Below are positions 1 through 6,140 of a DNA stretch of 6,140 nt, piece by piece (the stretch's first letter is position 1; every line of letters begins with the position of its first letter). A model generated the notes under the pieces. That model had not been told where the DNA came from. It searched no databases and was given only the letters and a program-made list of their open reading frames with translations. The stretch comes from an uncultured Phycisphaera sp. Lineage in GTDB: Bacteria; Planctomycetota; Phycisphaerae; Phycisphaerales; SM1A02. Where the stretch lies: the NCBI GenBank assembly GCA_937911845.1, contig CALDQF010000485.1:1-6140 (forward strand), in the 5' to 3' direction. The translations under genes were made by a program, and so were the position numbers.

Positions 1-796
1 ACCCGTCGTAATCGAACTTCTTCACGATGCCCATCATGCGGACAAAATCGGTTTCGGATTCATTGCCCTGGTCATCAAATTTACGACTCTTGGCACTGAC
101 CGCCTTCGCGTAAGGCATCAACTCTTCCACCCCTTTGTACCGGTCGTAAGTCTCGGAGTTGCTTACCCAGAAGTTGCCAAAATCAGGCAGGGTGCCACAA
201 CGTGGATGATTGACCGTTCGCATCACGCCATGCAACCACATTCCGTTGGAAGAAAGGCCGCCATGGTTCTCAACCAAGACATTGATGCCATGCTGGTTGC
301 CGAACTCTGACAACCGTCGGAGACCATCCGCGGCTCGCATCATTTGTTCCGCCCAGTTCCCCGAACTGGATGCATTCACGCGGATGGAATGGCAGCCCAA
401 AAATTTGGCTGCGGTGATCCATCGGTAATGGTTTTCGACCGCTTTGGTGCGAGCCGCTTCATCGGCGTCGCCCAGCTGCCCTTCGCCATCACACATGATC
501 AACAGATTCTTGACCCCCAAATCATCACAGCGGTTCTTGAGTTCCTGCAAGTACGACTTGTCTTCAGCTTTATCCTTGAAGAACTGGTTGACGTACTCCA
601 CGGCCTCGATCCCAAACTCCTTTTTGGTGTACTCGGGGAACCCCATGTTGTCGAGCTTGCCGCCATAAATCGTGCGGTGCAGTGACCACTGGGCCAAGGA
701 AATTTCGAAGGATGGTTTCACACGAAAATCTCCGAAAACAGGTGCAGTCATGGTTGCTCCAGCGAGGGCCGAAAATTGGCGGCGGTTCAGGGACAT
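1..796 (-). CDS. Tat-exported sugar phosphate isomerase/epimerase-like TIM-barrel protein (3' part missing)
   Basis: The reading frame is open for 265 codons from the ATG at 796 down to the left edge, so the C-terminus is outside the window. The first residues, [13 protein letters not shown], form a short twin-arginine motif (R5 R6 Q F) followed by a weakly hydrophobic stretch, which suggests export by the Tat pathway in folded form. The body matches the xylose-isomerase-like/AP-endonuclease-2 TIM-barrel superfamily: [11 protein letters not shown] at 31-41 (first strand), [11 protein letters not shown] at 63-73, [14 protein letters not shown] at 97-110, [11 protein letters not shown] at 174-184 and [11 protein letters not shown] at 200-210. 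By analogy with the family, E176 and D205 are probable metal ligands. No His occurs from 206 to 265, although many relatives supply a His ligand there. The substrate cannot be told from sequence. The gene lies 29 bases downstream of alaS on the same strand, so it is probably co-transcribed. Family assignment is firm; the specific reaction is unknown. Confidence 0.85.
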   Translation of the reverse strand, partial: MSLNRRQFSALAGATMTAPVFGDFRVKPSFEISLAQWSLHRTIYGGKLDNMGFPEYTKKEFGIEAVEYVNQFFKDKAEDKSYLQELKNRCDDLGVKNLLIMCDGEGQLGDADEAARTKAVENHYRWITAAKFLGCHSIRVNASSSGNWAEQMMRAADGLRRLSEFGNQHGINVLVENHGGLSSNGMWLHGVMRTVNHPRCGTLPDFGNFWVSNSETYDRYKGVEELMPYAKAVSAKSRKFDDQGNESETDFVRMMGIVKKFDYDG

Positions 797-802
797 GATG
801 GA

Positions 803-808
803 CTCCTT
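803..808 (-). promoter_or_regulatory. Shine-Dalgarno site of the isomerase-like gene
   Basis: Read on the minus strand, AAGGAG lies 6 bases before the ATG at 796. It fixes that ATG as the start and falls within the 29-base gap after the alaS stop codon. The gap is too short to hold a terminator plus a promoter, so translation probably begins on the alaS transcript. Confidence 0.75.
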
Positions 809-825
809 GAGTGGCGGCGAGCGTA

Positions 826-3612
826 TCAGGCCAAGCGCTCATTGGCGAAGCGCCGTGCCGCTTCCAAAGCCGCATCAGCAAGCGTGGCATCTTTTCCACC
901 CGCCTGAGCCATATCGGGACGCCCCCCGCCTCGGCCGCCACATGCTTCAGCAGCACAACGGGCCCAATCCCCGGCCTTTAAGCCCTTGGTGATGCCCGCC
1001 TCCGGGACACGTGCGACGATGCTGACCTTGTTTGCTTCGACGTCGGCCGCCAACAAGAGAACTGGCGCTTCTGGCTGGTTGCCGCGAACTGTATCCAAGG
1101 CCGCCATCAAAGCATCACGGTCGCCCGCCATATCGACGCGGGCAATCACAAATCCGGCCGACTCTGGAACCAACTGACGGGCACAATCAATGGCCAAATC
1201 ACGGCTGCCCGCTGCTGCCGCCTTCCGAAGTTGCTTGGCCTGGTTGCGGAGTGGAACCAGTTGAGCATCGATGACAAAGCGGCCCGACAAAGGGACGGTG
1301 GCGGAATCAATGGTTTTCAACAACGAAGCAAAAGCTTCGGCAAATTGGTCGTCACTGGTTTGGGCCACTTGATCAATCTCACGGCTGAGGTTCTTGGCCG
1401 TTTGGTGAGCCTGGGTTGCAGCCGCCCCGACCACGCCGGTGAGCCGTCGTACCCCAGCCGACAGCGATCCCTCCCCAAGCAAGGCAAACTCGGCGACCTT
1501 ACCGGTGCGATCGACATGGGTTCCACCACAAAATTCAACAGAACGATTCGACCAATCACACGCAGGATCAGCCAAGAGTTCTGAAATGGCAGGCCCAATC
1601 GAAACCACCCGAACCGGATCGGGATAACGCTCACCGAACACCGCTCGCAGTCCCCGGATGGATTTGGCGGCCTCAAGGGGAGCCGGCCCGGTCGCCACGG
1701 GAAGATCCTCACGGATGGCCTCTCGTACCAAAGACTCAACCTGTTGCAGTTCTTCCGGCGATGGGGCCGCCGAGGTGGCGTAGTCGAAACGAAGACGGTC
1801 TGGCTCCACCAACGAGCCACGCTGGTCAGACTCTTCCCCCACCACAGTTCGCAAGCCAAGATTGAGCAGGTGGGTGGCCGTGTGGTGGGCTTCGATGCCA
1901 GAACGACGTTGAACATTCAAATAGGTTTGCAGCGGCTGCCCAGAACGCAACGTTCCGGATTCCACCACACCCATGTGAAGCACAAAGTCGCCGCACCGCT
2001 TGGTGCCGTGAATCCGGACGCAGATGCCTTCGGCCTCCAAGGTGCCGGTATCACCCACTTGACCACCCATTTCAGCGTAAAAATTGGTTTGATCCAAGAC
2101 CACCGACACTTCATCACCAGTCTGCGCCTCGTTCACCAGATCTCCAGAGATCAAAAGAGCACCCACAGTGGCGGAACACACTTCATGAAATTCTCTCTTG
2201 GTGTCATCCGTGGCGGCAACCCGCTCGGCCAATGCTGCGAGTCGTTCCGGAGGAAGGTCAGCATCGTCCCCTGCACCACCACTCGATCGGCTGCGTTCGC
2301 GTGCCGACTCCATTTCGGATTCATAAGCCTCCAGATCAATGTGAAGTCCTGCTTCTTCCGCCATGACTTGGGTCAAATCAACCGGGAATCCGTAAGTATC
2401 GTGCAACCGAAAGGCCGTCTTGCCATCAATCACCTTGCTTGACCCGGCCTCCGCCGCGGCTTGGGCAAACAATTCGGTGCCCCGACCCAACGTACGGTGG
2501 AATGCCACTTCTTCATCGTGGATGGCCGTTTGAACCTTGGCTTTCTCCCGAATCAATTCAGGGAAGACCGGCCCGAGGCTCTGGGTGACTGCGGGCACCA
2601 TCTCGAACAAGCAGGGCTCTTGCACGCCAAAAGTCTGTGACGCGTGTCGGACGGCCCGACGCAAAATTCGACGCAGCACATAATTTCGACCATCCGACCC
2701 AGGTCGAGCGCCATCCGCCAAAGCCACCGAAAGACAACGCAAATGATCGGCCAAAATACGATACGCCGTATCCAGTGAATCCTGAAGGTCTGCGCCGTAA
2801 GGACGAGCTCCGGTTCGAGATCGAATCGCTTCAAAAATACCGGTGAACACGTCGGTGTCGTAATTGCTGTCCTTGCCTTGGAGAACTCTGACCATTCGCT
2901 CAAAGCCCATCCCTGTATCGACGTGCTTTGCGGGCAAAGGCACCAAGGTGCCGTCGTCTCCGCGGTTGAATTGCATGAAGACCAAATTCCAAATTTCAAT
3001 GACCTGAGGATCATCAGCATTCACCAAGTGCCCTCCGCAGCCATCTGGAGTGCCATCGAAGTGAATTTCAGAACATGGACCGCAAGGTCCCGTCGCGCCC
3101 ATCTCCCAGAAGTTGTCTTTCTTGTCGAACCTGGAGATGCGACTTTCCGGCACAAAGCGACGCCACAGTTCCACGGCCTCTTCATCAGCGGGCAAGCCAT
3201 CGGCTTCATCACCCGCAAACACAGAGACGTACAGGCGCTCGGGGGGCAGTCCCCAAACCTCGGTCAGCAATTCCCAAGCCCATTCGATGGCCTCGGCTTT
3301 GAAATAGTCACCAAAAGACCAGTTGCCCAGCATCTCGAAAAAGGTGTGGTGATAGGTATCACGTCCAACATCTTCAAGGTCGTTGTGCTTGCCGCCAGCT
3401 CGAATACATTTTTGGGTGTCGACGGCACGCGCGTATTCACGGCTGCCGCGTCCCAAGAAAACATCCTTGAATTGATTCATCCCGGCATTGGTAAAGAGCA
3501 GCGTGGGGTCGTCATGGGGGACCACCGGGCTCGAATCGACCACAGTGTGCTGGTGGCGCTGAGCAAAGAAATCAAGAAACTGCTGACGAACTTCGGCCGC
3601 GGTCGGGGGCAT
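826..3612 (-). CDS. alaS: Alanyl-tRNA synthetase
   Basis: This cytoplasmic class II synthetase charges tRNA-Ala with alanine and hydrolyses mischarged Ser- or Gly-tRNA-Ala. The protein has 928 residues, longer than the 876 of E. coli. The catalytic core is complete: [20 protein letters not shown] at 35-54, [15 protein letters not shown] at 71-85, [18 protein letters not shown] at 88-105, [12 protein letters not shown] at 175-186, [12 protein letters not shown] at 206-217 and [10 protein letters not shown] at 231-240. The editing domain keeps its four expected zinc-site residues, H577 and H581 (HTATH) plus C695 and H699 (CGGTH). The C-Ala domain ends in the Gly-rich [15 protein letters not shown] at 892-906. 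C177, C180, H184, C192 and H195 are spaced like a possible second metal site. The ATG at 3612 is supported by a GGAG 7 bases upstream and by the N-terminus ([13 protein letters not shown]) aligning with E. coli TAEIRQAFLDFF. The gene is divergent from tpiA. No truncation or frameshift is seen. Confidence 0.98.
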   Translation of the reverse strand: MPPTAAEVRQQFLDFFAQRHQHTVVDSSPVVPHDDPTLLFTNAGMNQFKDVFLGRGSREYARAVDTQKCIRAGGKHNDLEDVGRDTYHHTFFEMLGNWSFGDYFKAEAIEWAWELLTEVWGLPPERLYVSVFAGDEADGLPADEEAVELWRRFVPESRISRFDKKDNFWEMGATGPCGPCSEIHFDGTPDGCGGHLVNADDPQVIEIWNLVFMQFNRGDDGTLVPLPAKHVDTGMGFERMVRVLQGKDSNYDTDVFTGIFEAIRSRTGARPYGADLQDSLDTAYRILADHLRCLSVALADGARPGSDGRNYVLRRILRRAVRHASQTFGVQEPCLFEMVPAVTQSLGPVFPELIREKAKVQTAIHDEEVAFHRTLGRGTELFAQAAAEAGSSKVIDGKTAFRLHDTYGFPVDLTQVMAEEAGLHIDLEAYESEMESARERSRSSGGAGDDADLPPERLAALAERVAATDDTKREFHEVCSATVGALLISGDLVNEAQTGDEVSVVLDQTNFYAEMGGQVGDTGTLEAEGICVRIHGTKRCGDFVLHMGVVESGTLRSGQPLQTYLNVQRRSGIEAHHTATHLLNLGLRTVVGEESDQRGSLVEPDRLRFDYATSAAPSPEELQQVESLVREAIREDLPVATGPAPLEAAKSIRGLRAVFGERYPDPVRVVSIGPAISELLADPACDWSNRSVEFCGGTHVDRTGKVAEFALLGEGSLSAGVRRLTGVVGAAATQAHQTAKNLSREIDQVAQTSDDQFAEAFASLLKTIDSATVPLSGRFVIDAQLVPLRNQAKQLRKAAAAGSRDLAIDCARQLVPESAGFVIARVDMAGDRDALMAALDTVRGNQPEAPVLLLAADVEANKVSIVARVPEAGITKGLKAGDWARCAAEACGGRGGGRPDMAQAGGKDATLADAALEAARRFANERLA

Positions 3613-3614
3613 GG

Positions 3615-3625
3615 CTGGACTCCAG
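3615..3625 (-). promoter_or_regulatory. alaS Shine-Dalgarno site inside an interrupted palindrome
   Basis: The 11 bases CTGGA-C-TCCAG are a 5-bp inverted repeat around one central base. On the minus strand the GGAG at 3620-3623 is the alaS ribosome binding site, 7 bases from the ATG. The one-base spacer is too small for an RNA hairpin loop, so if the symmetry matters it would be as a DNA-binding half-site pair. Chance symmetry is quite possible. Confidence 0.45.
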
Positions 3626-3708
3626 AAGGATCAATTGTACGGATTCCATGGCAATTTCCTGCGTGCGGAACACCAAGGTCTCGGCTAACCTGTGTCGTTT
3701 CTCACCAA

Positions 3709-3714
3709 AAAGGA
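3709..3714 (+). promoter_or_regulatory. Shine-Dalgarno site deciding the tpiA GTG start
   Basis: AAAGGA is followed by 8 bases and then GTG at 3723. This supports GTG over the in-frame ATG at 3648, which has no clear purine-rich site before it and would add 25 residues without family resemblance. Confidence 0.7.
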
Positions 3715-3722
3715 TCTGCGCT

Positions 3723-4505
3723 GTGCGAACTCCAATTATTGGCGGCAACTGGAAAATGAACCTCAACGCTGGAGACGGTGCAGACCTCGCCGAATCCATC
3801 GCGGAAGGACTTGCCCGTGGCCCTCTTGGGGCGGAAGTGGTGATGTTCCCGGCCTTTCCTTACCTCGCGCTGATCGCAGATGTGGTTGAATCGGCCCCTC
3901 CAATGCTGGGGGCCCAAGACGCCCACCATGAAGCGTCCGGAGCCTTCACCGGCGAAGTGTCCTTGCCCATGCTCGAGGACTGCGGTGTGGAATGGGTTCT
4001 GGTGGGCCACTCAGAACGCCGACATGTCATTGGCGAGTCCAATGACATCGTCCGAGAAAAACTGCACGGAGCACTCAACGCCGGGTTCTCCGTGATCTTG
4101 TGCACCGGTGAACTCCAAGAAGAGCGGGAAGCAGGCCGTCAACTTGAGGTGAACCGAACCCAACTGGCCCACGCCTTGGAAGGCTTGCCTGCGGCGGCCC
4201 TCTCCCGTCTGGCCATCGCCTACGAACCAGTGGGGGCCATTGGCACCGGGCTGACCGCCACCCCAGAGGATGCGCAAGAGGTCCACGCAGACCTTCGGGC
4301 CGCCCTCGCAGAACACTATGATCAAAGCGTGGCCAATGCCGTCCGTATCCAATATGGAGGCTCGGTCAAGCCCGCCAATGCGGCGGAATTGTTTGCCAAA
4401 CCCGACGTGGACGGATTCCTTGTTGGGGGCGCTTCATTGAAGTCTGCAGACTTCCTTGAAATCATCAACGCGGTAACCGCCGCCAAGGCCGAGGGCCAAG
4501 CATGA
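3723..4505 (+). CDS. tpiA: Triosephosphate isomerase
   Basis: This cytoplasmic glycolytic and gluconeogenic enzyme interconverts dihydroxyacetone phosphate and glyceraldehyde 3-phosphate. With the GTG start the protein has 260 residues, close to the usual 250-255, and begins MRTPIIGGNWKMN as family members do. The catalytic residues are present: N9 and K11 (GNWKMN), H96 (VLVGHSERR, 92-100) and E168 (AYEPVGAIGTG, 166-176). The phosphate-gripping loops YGGSVKPAN (211-219) and GFLVGGASL (231-239) are intact. The odd point is loop 6: the hinge normally reads PVW, but here it is P169-V170-G171, with codon GGG where TGG would be expected. A perfect inverted repeat lies in the coding region at 4024-4048. 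The stop codon overlaps the secG start (ATGA), and the gene appears to lead an operon with secG, yicC and a kinase-like gene. An alternative start at 3648 is possible but unlikely. Confidence 0.96.
   Translation: MRTPIIGGNWKMNLNAGDGADLAESIAEGLARGPLGAEVVMFPAFPYLALIADVVESAPPMLGAQDAHHEASGAFTGEVSLPMLEDCGVEWVLVGHSERRHVIGESNDIVREKLHGALNAGFSVILCTGELQEEREAGRQLEVNRTQLAHALEGLPAAALSRLAIAYEPVGAIGTGLTATPEDAQEVHADLRAALAEHYDQSVANAVRIQYGGSVKPANAAELFAKPDVDGFLVGGASLKSADFLEIINAVTAAKAEGQA
4024..4048. repeat. Perfect 10-bp inverted repeat within tpiA
   Basis: ATGTCATTGG at 4024-4033 and CCAATGACAT at 4039-4048 are exact reverse complements separated by the 5 bases CGAGT. The RNA would form a 10-bp stem with a 5-base loop. 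It encodes residues around HVIGESNDIV, a conserved part of TpiA just after the HSERR motif. No T-run follows, so it is not a standard intrinsic terminator. Confidence 0.7.
4491..4495 (+). promoter_or_regulatory. Shine-Dalgarno site of secG, inside tpiA
   Basis: GAGGG lies 6 bases before the secG ATG at 4502, within the last codons of tpiA. Together with the ATGA stop/start overlap it indicates coupled translation of the two genes. Confidence 0.65.
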
Positions 4506-4894
4506 ACAATCTCAACAGCTTCTACCTTCTTACTGGCCTCTTCATGGTGGTATCCACCGTGATGATTCTGGTAATCCTGATGCAACGACCCAAAGGCGGT
4601 GGCTTGTCGGCAGCATTTGGTGGTTCCAGCGCTGGGAGCGCTGATTCACTGCTTGGCGGACGGGTCGGAGACACTTTGACTTGGGTCACCGTGGTGGCTT
4701 TTGTTCTCTACTTAGGCTTGGCAATCAGTTTGAACATGTCTTCGGGCCCTGGGGCCGCGGATGTCGCTGGACCCGCCGAAGCGGTTGAAGCCTCCGACTC
4801 GAGTGCACCTTTTGAAGCCTTGCCTGTTGCACCAATTGCACCAGAAGAGTCTAGCGCTACGACTTCTGACACCGACGTCGACCCAGAGGGTTAA
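4502..4894 (+). CDS. secG: Preprotein translocase subunit SecG with an acidic C-terminal tail
   Basis: SecG is the small accessory subunit of the SecYEG channel in the inner membrane and aids SecA-driven export. The 130-residue protein has the family layout: a first membrane helix at about 7-27, the signature QRPKGGGLSAAFGG at 28-41, a Gly/Ser-rich loop with LLGGRVGDTLTW at 50-61, and a second helix at about 59-79. Many SecG proteins end shortly after this. Here residues 81-130 form a low-complexity Ala/Pro/Ser/acidic tail with 11 Asp or Glu and no Lys or Arg. From known SecG topology (both ends outside) the tail would face the periplasm. The start overlaps the tpiA stop by the ATGA arrangement, and yicC follows after 3 bases. 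Identity is secure; a role for the tail is unknown. Confidence 0.93.
   Translation: MNNLNSFYLLTGLFMVVSTVMILVILMQRPKGGGLSAAFGGSSAGSADSLLGGRVGDTLTWVTVVAFVLYLGLAISLNMSSGPGAADVAGPAEAVEASDSSAPFEALPVAPIAPEESSATTSDTDVDPEG
4885..4890 (+). promoter_or_regulatory. Shine-Dalgarno site deciding the yicC GTG start
   Basis: AGAGGG, within the last codons of secG, lies 7 bases before the GTG at 4898. The next in-frame candidates (TTG at 4901, ATG at 4910) are farther away and would cut into the conserved N-terminal LRSMTGFG. Confidence 0.6.
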
Positions 4895-4897
4895 GCC

Positions 4898-5776
4898 GTG
4901 TTGCGATCTATGACCGGATTTGGATCGGCCTCCTGCTCGGAAGGCGGACTGACGGTTGGGGTCGAAGTACGTTCCGTCAACAACCGGCACCGAAAGTGCT
5001 TGGTTCGACTGCCGGAAGAATTTTTGCCCCTCGAAGGCCCTTTGGAACGGGCTGTGGCGAAACATTTCCAGCGAGGATCCCTCACCGTGTCGGTCCGGGT
5101 GCAGGAGTCCGGAGGCAGCCAGGCGGGCCGGATCGACGAGCAGGCTTTTCAGCGTTACCTCAGTCAACTTTTGGCCATGCCCGGAGTGGATCACTCGGCA
5201 ACCAAGATTGATCTGGCCGGAATCTTGAATCTCCCCGGCGTTGTCGTTTTTGAAGAAGAAGAGCGAATGACTCATATTGGAGCACTGGCCCACTCCGCCG
5301 CGAAGGAAGCGTGCGAGCAATTGCAGCGCATGCGAGAAGTCGAAGGGCAGGCCCTCGAGCAAGATCTCTTGACGCAGTGCGATGCAATTGAACAGCGCCT
5401 TAGCACCATCCGGCTGGCTCTTCCGGGCATCAGCCAGCACCACGAAGATCGCATGCTGCAACGCATGCGAGAAATGCTTGAGTCACTGAATGTCTCCGAT
5501 GACCCACGAGATTTGGTGCGTGAAGTGGCCTTCTTTGCTGAGCGATCTGACATTTCGGAAGAAGTGACAAGAATGGACGCCCACTTGCTGCAATTCCGAG
5601 AACTGTTGACGGGTCACGAACCCGTTGGACGAACACTGGATTTCTTGACGCAAGAAATGCTCCGAGAAACCAACACCATTGGTTCAAAGGTCCAACAGGT
5701 TGATGTGTCTCGAGCCATTGTCGAAATCAAAAGCGCGGTGGACCGTCTGAAGGAACAAGTTCAGAACGTGGAATGA
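4898..5776 (+). CDS. yicC: YicC family protein, putative endoribonuclease
   Basis: The 292-residue product has the full length and both domains of the YicC family. The N-terminal domain begins MLRSMTGFGSA (1-11) and contains VEVRSVNNRH (22-31), VRLPEEFLPLE (36-46) and the RGSLTVSVRV strand (59-68). The C-terminal DUF1732 domain includes REVAFFAERSDISEEVTRMD (208-227), EPVGRTLDFLTQEMLRETNT (241-260) and IGSKVQQVDVSRAIVEIKSA (261-280), and the protein ends EQVQNVE, as is typical. E. coli YicC has been described as an endoribonuclease acting on small RNA; a similar cytoplasmic RNA role here is inferred from family membership only. The GTG start gives the conserved N-terminus and has a good ribosome binding site. 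The gene starts 3 bases after secG and its stop overlaps the next start (ATGA), so it lies inside the coupled operon. Guanylate kinase (gmk), a frequent yicC neighbour in bacteria, is not directly downstream. Confidence 0.92.
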   Translation: MLRSMTGFGSASCSEGGLTVGVEVRSVNNRHRKCLVRLPEEFLPLEGPLERAVAKHFQRGSLTVSVRVQESGGSQAGRIDEQAFQRYLSQLLAMPGVDHSATKIDLAGILNLPGVVVFEEEERMTHIGALAHSAAKEACEQLQRMREVEGQALEQDLLTQCDAIEQRLSTIRLALPGISQHHEDRMLQRMREMLESLNVSDDPRDLVREVAFFAERSDISEEVTRMDAHLLQFRELLTGHEPVGRTLDFLTQEMLRETNTIGSKVQQVDVSRAIVEIKSAVDRLKEQVQNVE

Positions 5777-6140
5777 TGACTCGTCCTCCAAATGTGTCGC
5801 CCGAAACATTACGGACCCTCACCGACGGGTGGCTTCTGGGACAAATCCACTCGATCCGGCCCCACCATGGTGGCTCCTCTGGTTCTGCCAAGTACGCGAT
5901 CGAATCAACAGAGGGCCGTTTTTTGCTCAAGGGCCGACCCTGTTGCGCCTTGTCTTCCGAGCGGCTACAACTCATGCGATCAGTCATGGCCATGTGTCTG
6001 AAAGCTGGACTCCCAGTACCAGAACTTCGGCCGCAACCCGACGGCGCAAGGCATATCGAACAGGCCGAATTCGTCTGGGAACTGCAAACATGGATGGGTG
6101 GAAAGAACGCCCAACGAGGACGTCGGGATGCTCATGCTTC
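5773..6140 (+). CDS. Aminoglycoside phosphotransferase/homoserine kinase-like protein (N-terminal part)
   Basis: The frame is open for 122 codons to the right edge. What is visible resembles the N-lobe of the APH/choline-kinase-like superfamily. HHGGSSGSAKYAIES at 31-45 could be the nucleotide-binding loop and following strand. GRFLLKGRP at 48-56 carries K53, the candidate ATP-binding lysine. A helix with LMRSVMAMCLKAGLPVPEL at 67-85 gives the typical 'aGlPvP' motif, and EFVWELQTWMGG at 99-110 matches the hinge strand usually seen as a 'lypylpG'-type motif. The catalytic HGD loop and metal-binding Asp would lie beyond the window, so activity and substrate cannot be judged. The name does not imply antibiotic resistance, because the family also includes sugar, choline and homoserine kinases. 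The first ATG overlaps the yicC stop (ATGA); a second ATG follows directly. No strong ribosome binding site is seen, so translation probably relies on coupling to yicC. Confidence 0.7.
   Translation, partial: MMTRPPNVSPETLRTLTDGWLLGQIHSIRPHHGGSSGSAKYAIESTEGRFLLKGRPCCALSSERLQLMRSVMAMCLKAGLPVPELRPQPDGARHIEQAEFVWELQTWMGGKNAQRGRRDAHA

Larger units (their letters stand above)
3613..3722. promoter_or_regulatory. Divergent alaS/tpiA intergenic region
   Basis: These 110 bases separate the start codons of two outward-reading genes and should carry promoters for both operons. On the minus strand a TACAAT (3634-3639) would make an acceptable -10 box about 21 bases before the alaS start, but no good -35 hexamer sits 16-18 bases upstream of it. 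On the plus strand TAACCT (3686-3691) is the only weak -10 candidate and also lacks a -35 partner. No T-box leader, riboswitch or terminator is visible, and the space is too short for a T-box. The regulatory role rests on gene layout, not on recognised boxes. Confidence 0.5.

Noticed and set aside
344..685. 113-codon plus-strand open frame opposite the isomerase-like gene
   Set aside because: Again in codon-complementary register with a conserved minus-strand gene, with no independent support.
1744..2442. 232-codon plus-strand open frame opposite alaS
   Set aside because: Same codon-complementary register as the frame at 2878-3759 and the same explanation; no recognisable protein features.
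3648..3722. 25-residue N-terminal extension of TpiA from an upstream in-frame ATG
   Set aside because: It lacks a clear ribosome binding site and does not resemble TpiA N-termini; the GTG at 3723 has AAAGGA at a good distance and yields the canonical start.
2878..3759. 293-codon open frame on the plus strand opposite alaS and running into the intergenic region
   Set aside because: It is in exact codon-complementary register to alaS and stays open simply because alaS avoids TTA, CTA and TCA codons there. Its translation resembles no family I know, while the opposite strand is unmistakable AlaRS.
4024..4048. Inverted repeat in tpiA read as an intrinsic terminator
   Set aside because: No T-run follows on either strand, and it lies in the middle of a conserved coding region.
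4712..5461. 249-codon minus-strand open frame opposite secG and yicC
   Set aside because: Codon-complementary shadow of two well-supported genes, which happen to lie in the same frame; no recognisable motif.
5792..6001. 69-codon plus-strand open frame after yicC
   Set aside because: It overlaps the kinase-like frame beginning at 5773, which is open to the window edge and has recognisable family motifs; this shorter frame has none.
1..6140. Mobile element, CRISPR, toxin-antitoxin, tRNA or defence system
   Set aside because: The genes fill nearly the whole window and are housekeeping or metabolic; no repeat array, transposase, integrase, tRNA-like fold or defence protein motif was seen on either strand.

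Overview
The window reads as ordinary chromosomal DNA from a bacterium, most likely a planctomycete (Planctomycetota, possibly Pirellulales-like). This is inferred from a Tat-exported sugar isomerase/epimerase of a type abundant in that phylum, from a 928-residue alanyl-tRNA synthetase, and from the general style of the proteins. No rRNA or other phylogenetic marker is present, so the assignment is moderate at best.

Left part, minus strand (1-3612): alaS, complete, encodes alanyl-tRNA synthetase with an intact catalytic core, editing domain and C-Ala domain. It is followed after 29 bases, on the same strand, by a gene for a Tat-signal xylose-isomerase-like TIM-barrel protein that runs off the left edge. 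The two are probably co-transcribed in the order alaS then isomerase.

Middle (3613-3722): a 110-base divergent intergenic region separates alaS from the rightward genes. It should hold both promoters, but no convincing sigma-70 box pair is visible.

Right part, plus strand (3723-6140): four tightly packed genes. They are tpiA (triosephosphate isomerase, GTG start), secG (translocase subunit with a long acidic tail, ATGA overlap with tpiA), a yicC-family gene (GTG start, 3 bases after secG) and the first 122 codons of an aminoglycoside-phosphotransferase/homoserine-kinase-like protein (ATGA overlap with yicC, cut by the right edge). The spacing points to one translationally coupled operon joining glycolysis, protein export, RNA metabolism and an unidentified small-molecule kinase.

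I see no mobile element, CRISPR array, tRNA, rRNA, phage gene or defence gene, and no evidence of an undescribed multi-gene system. The points most worth a second look are a Trp-to-Gly change in the catalytic-loop hinge of TpiA, a perfect 10-bp inverted repeat inside tpiA, the kinase-like gene coupled to yicC, and the apparent lack of a His metal ligand in the visible part of the isomerase-like protein.
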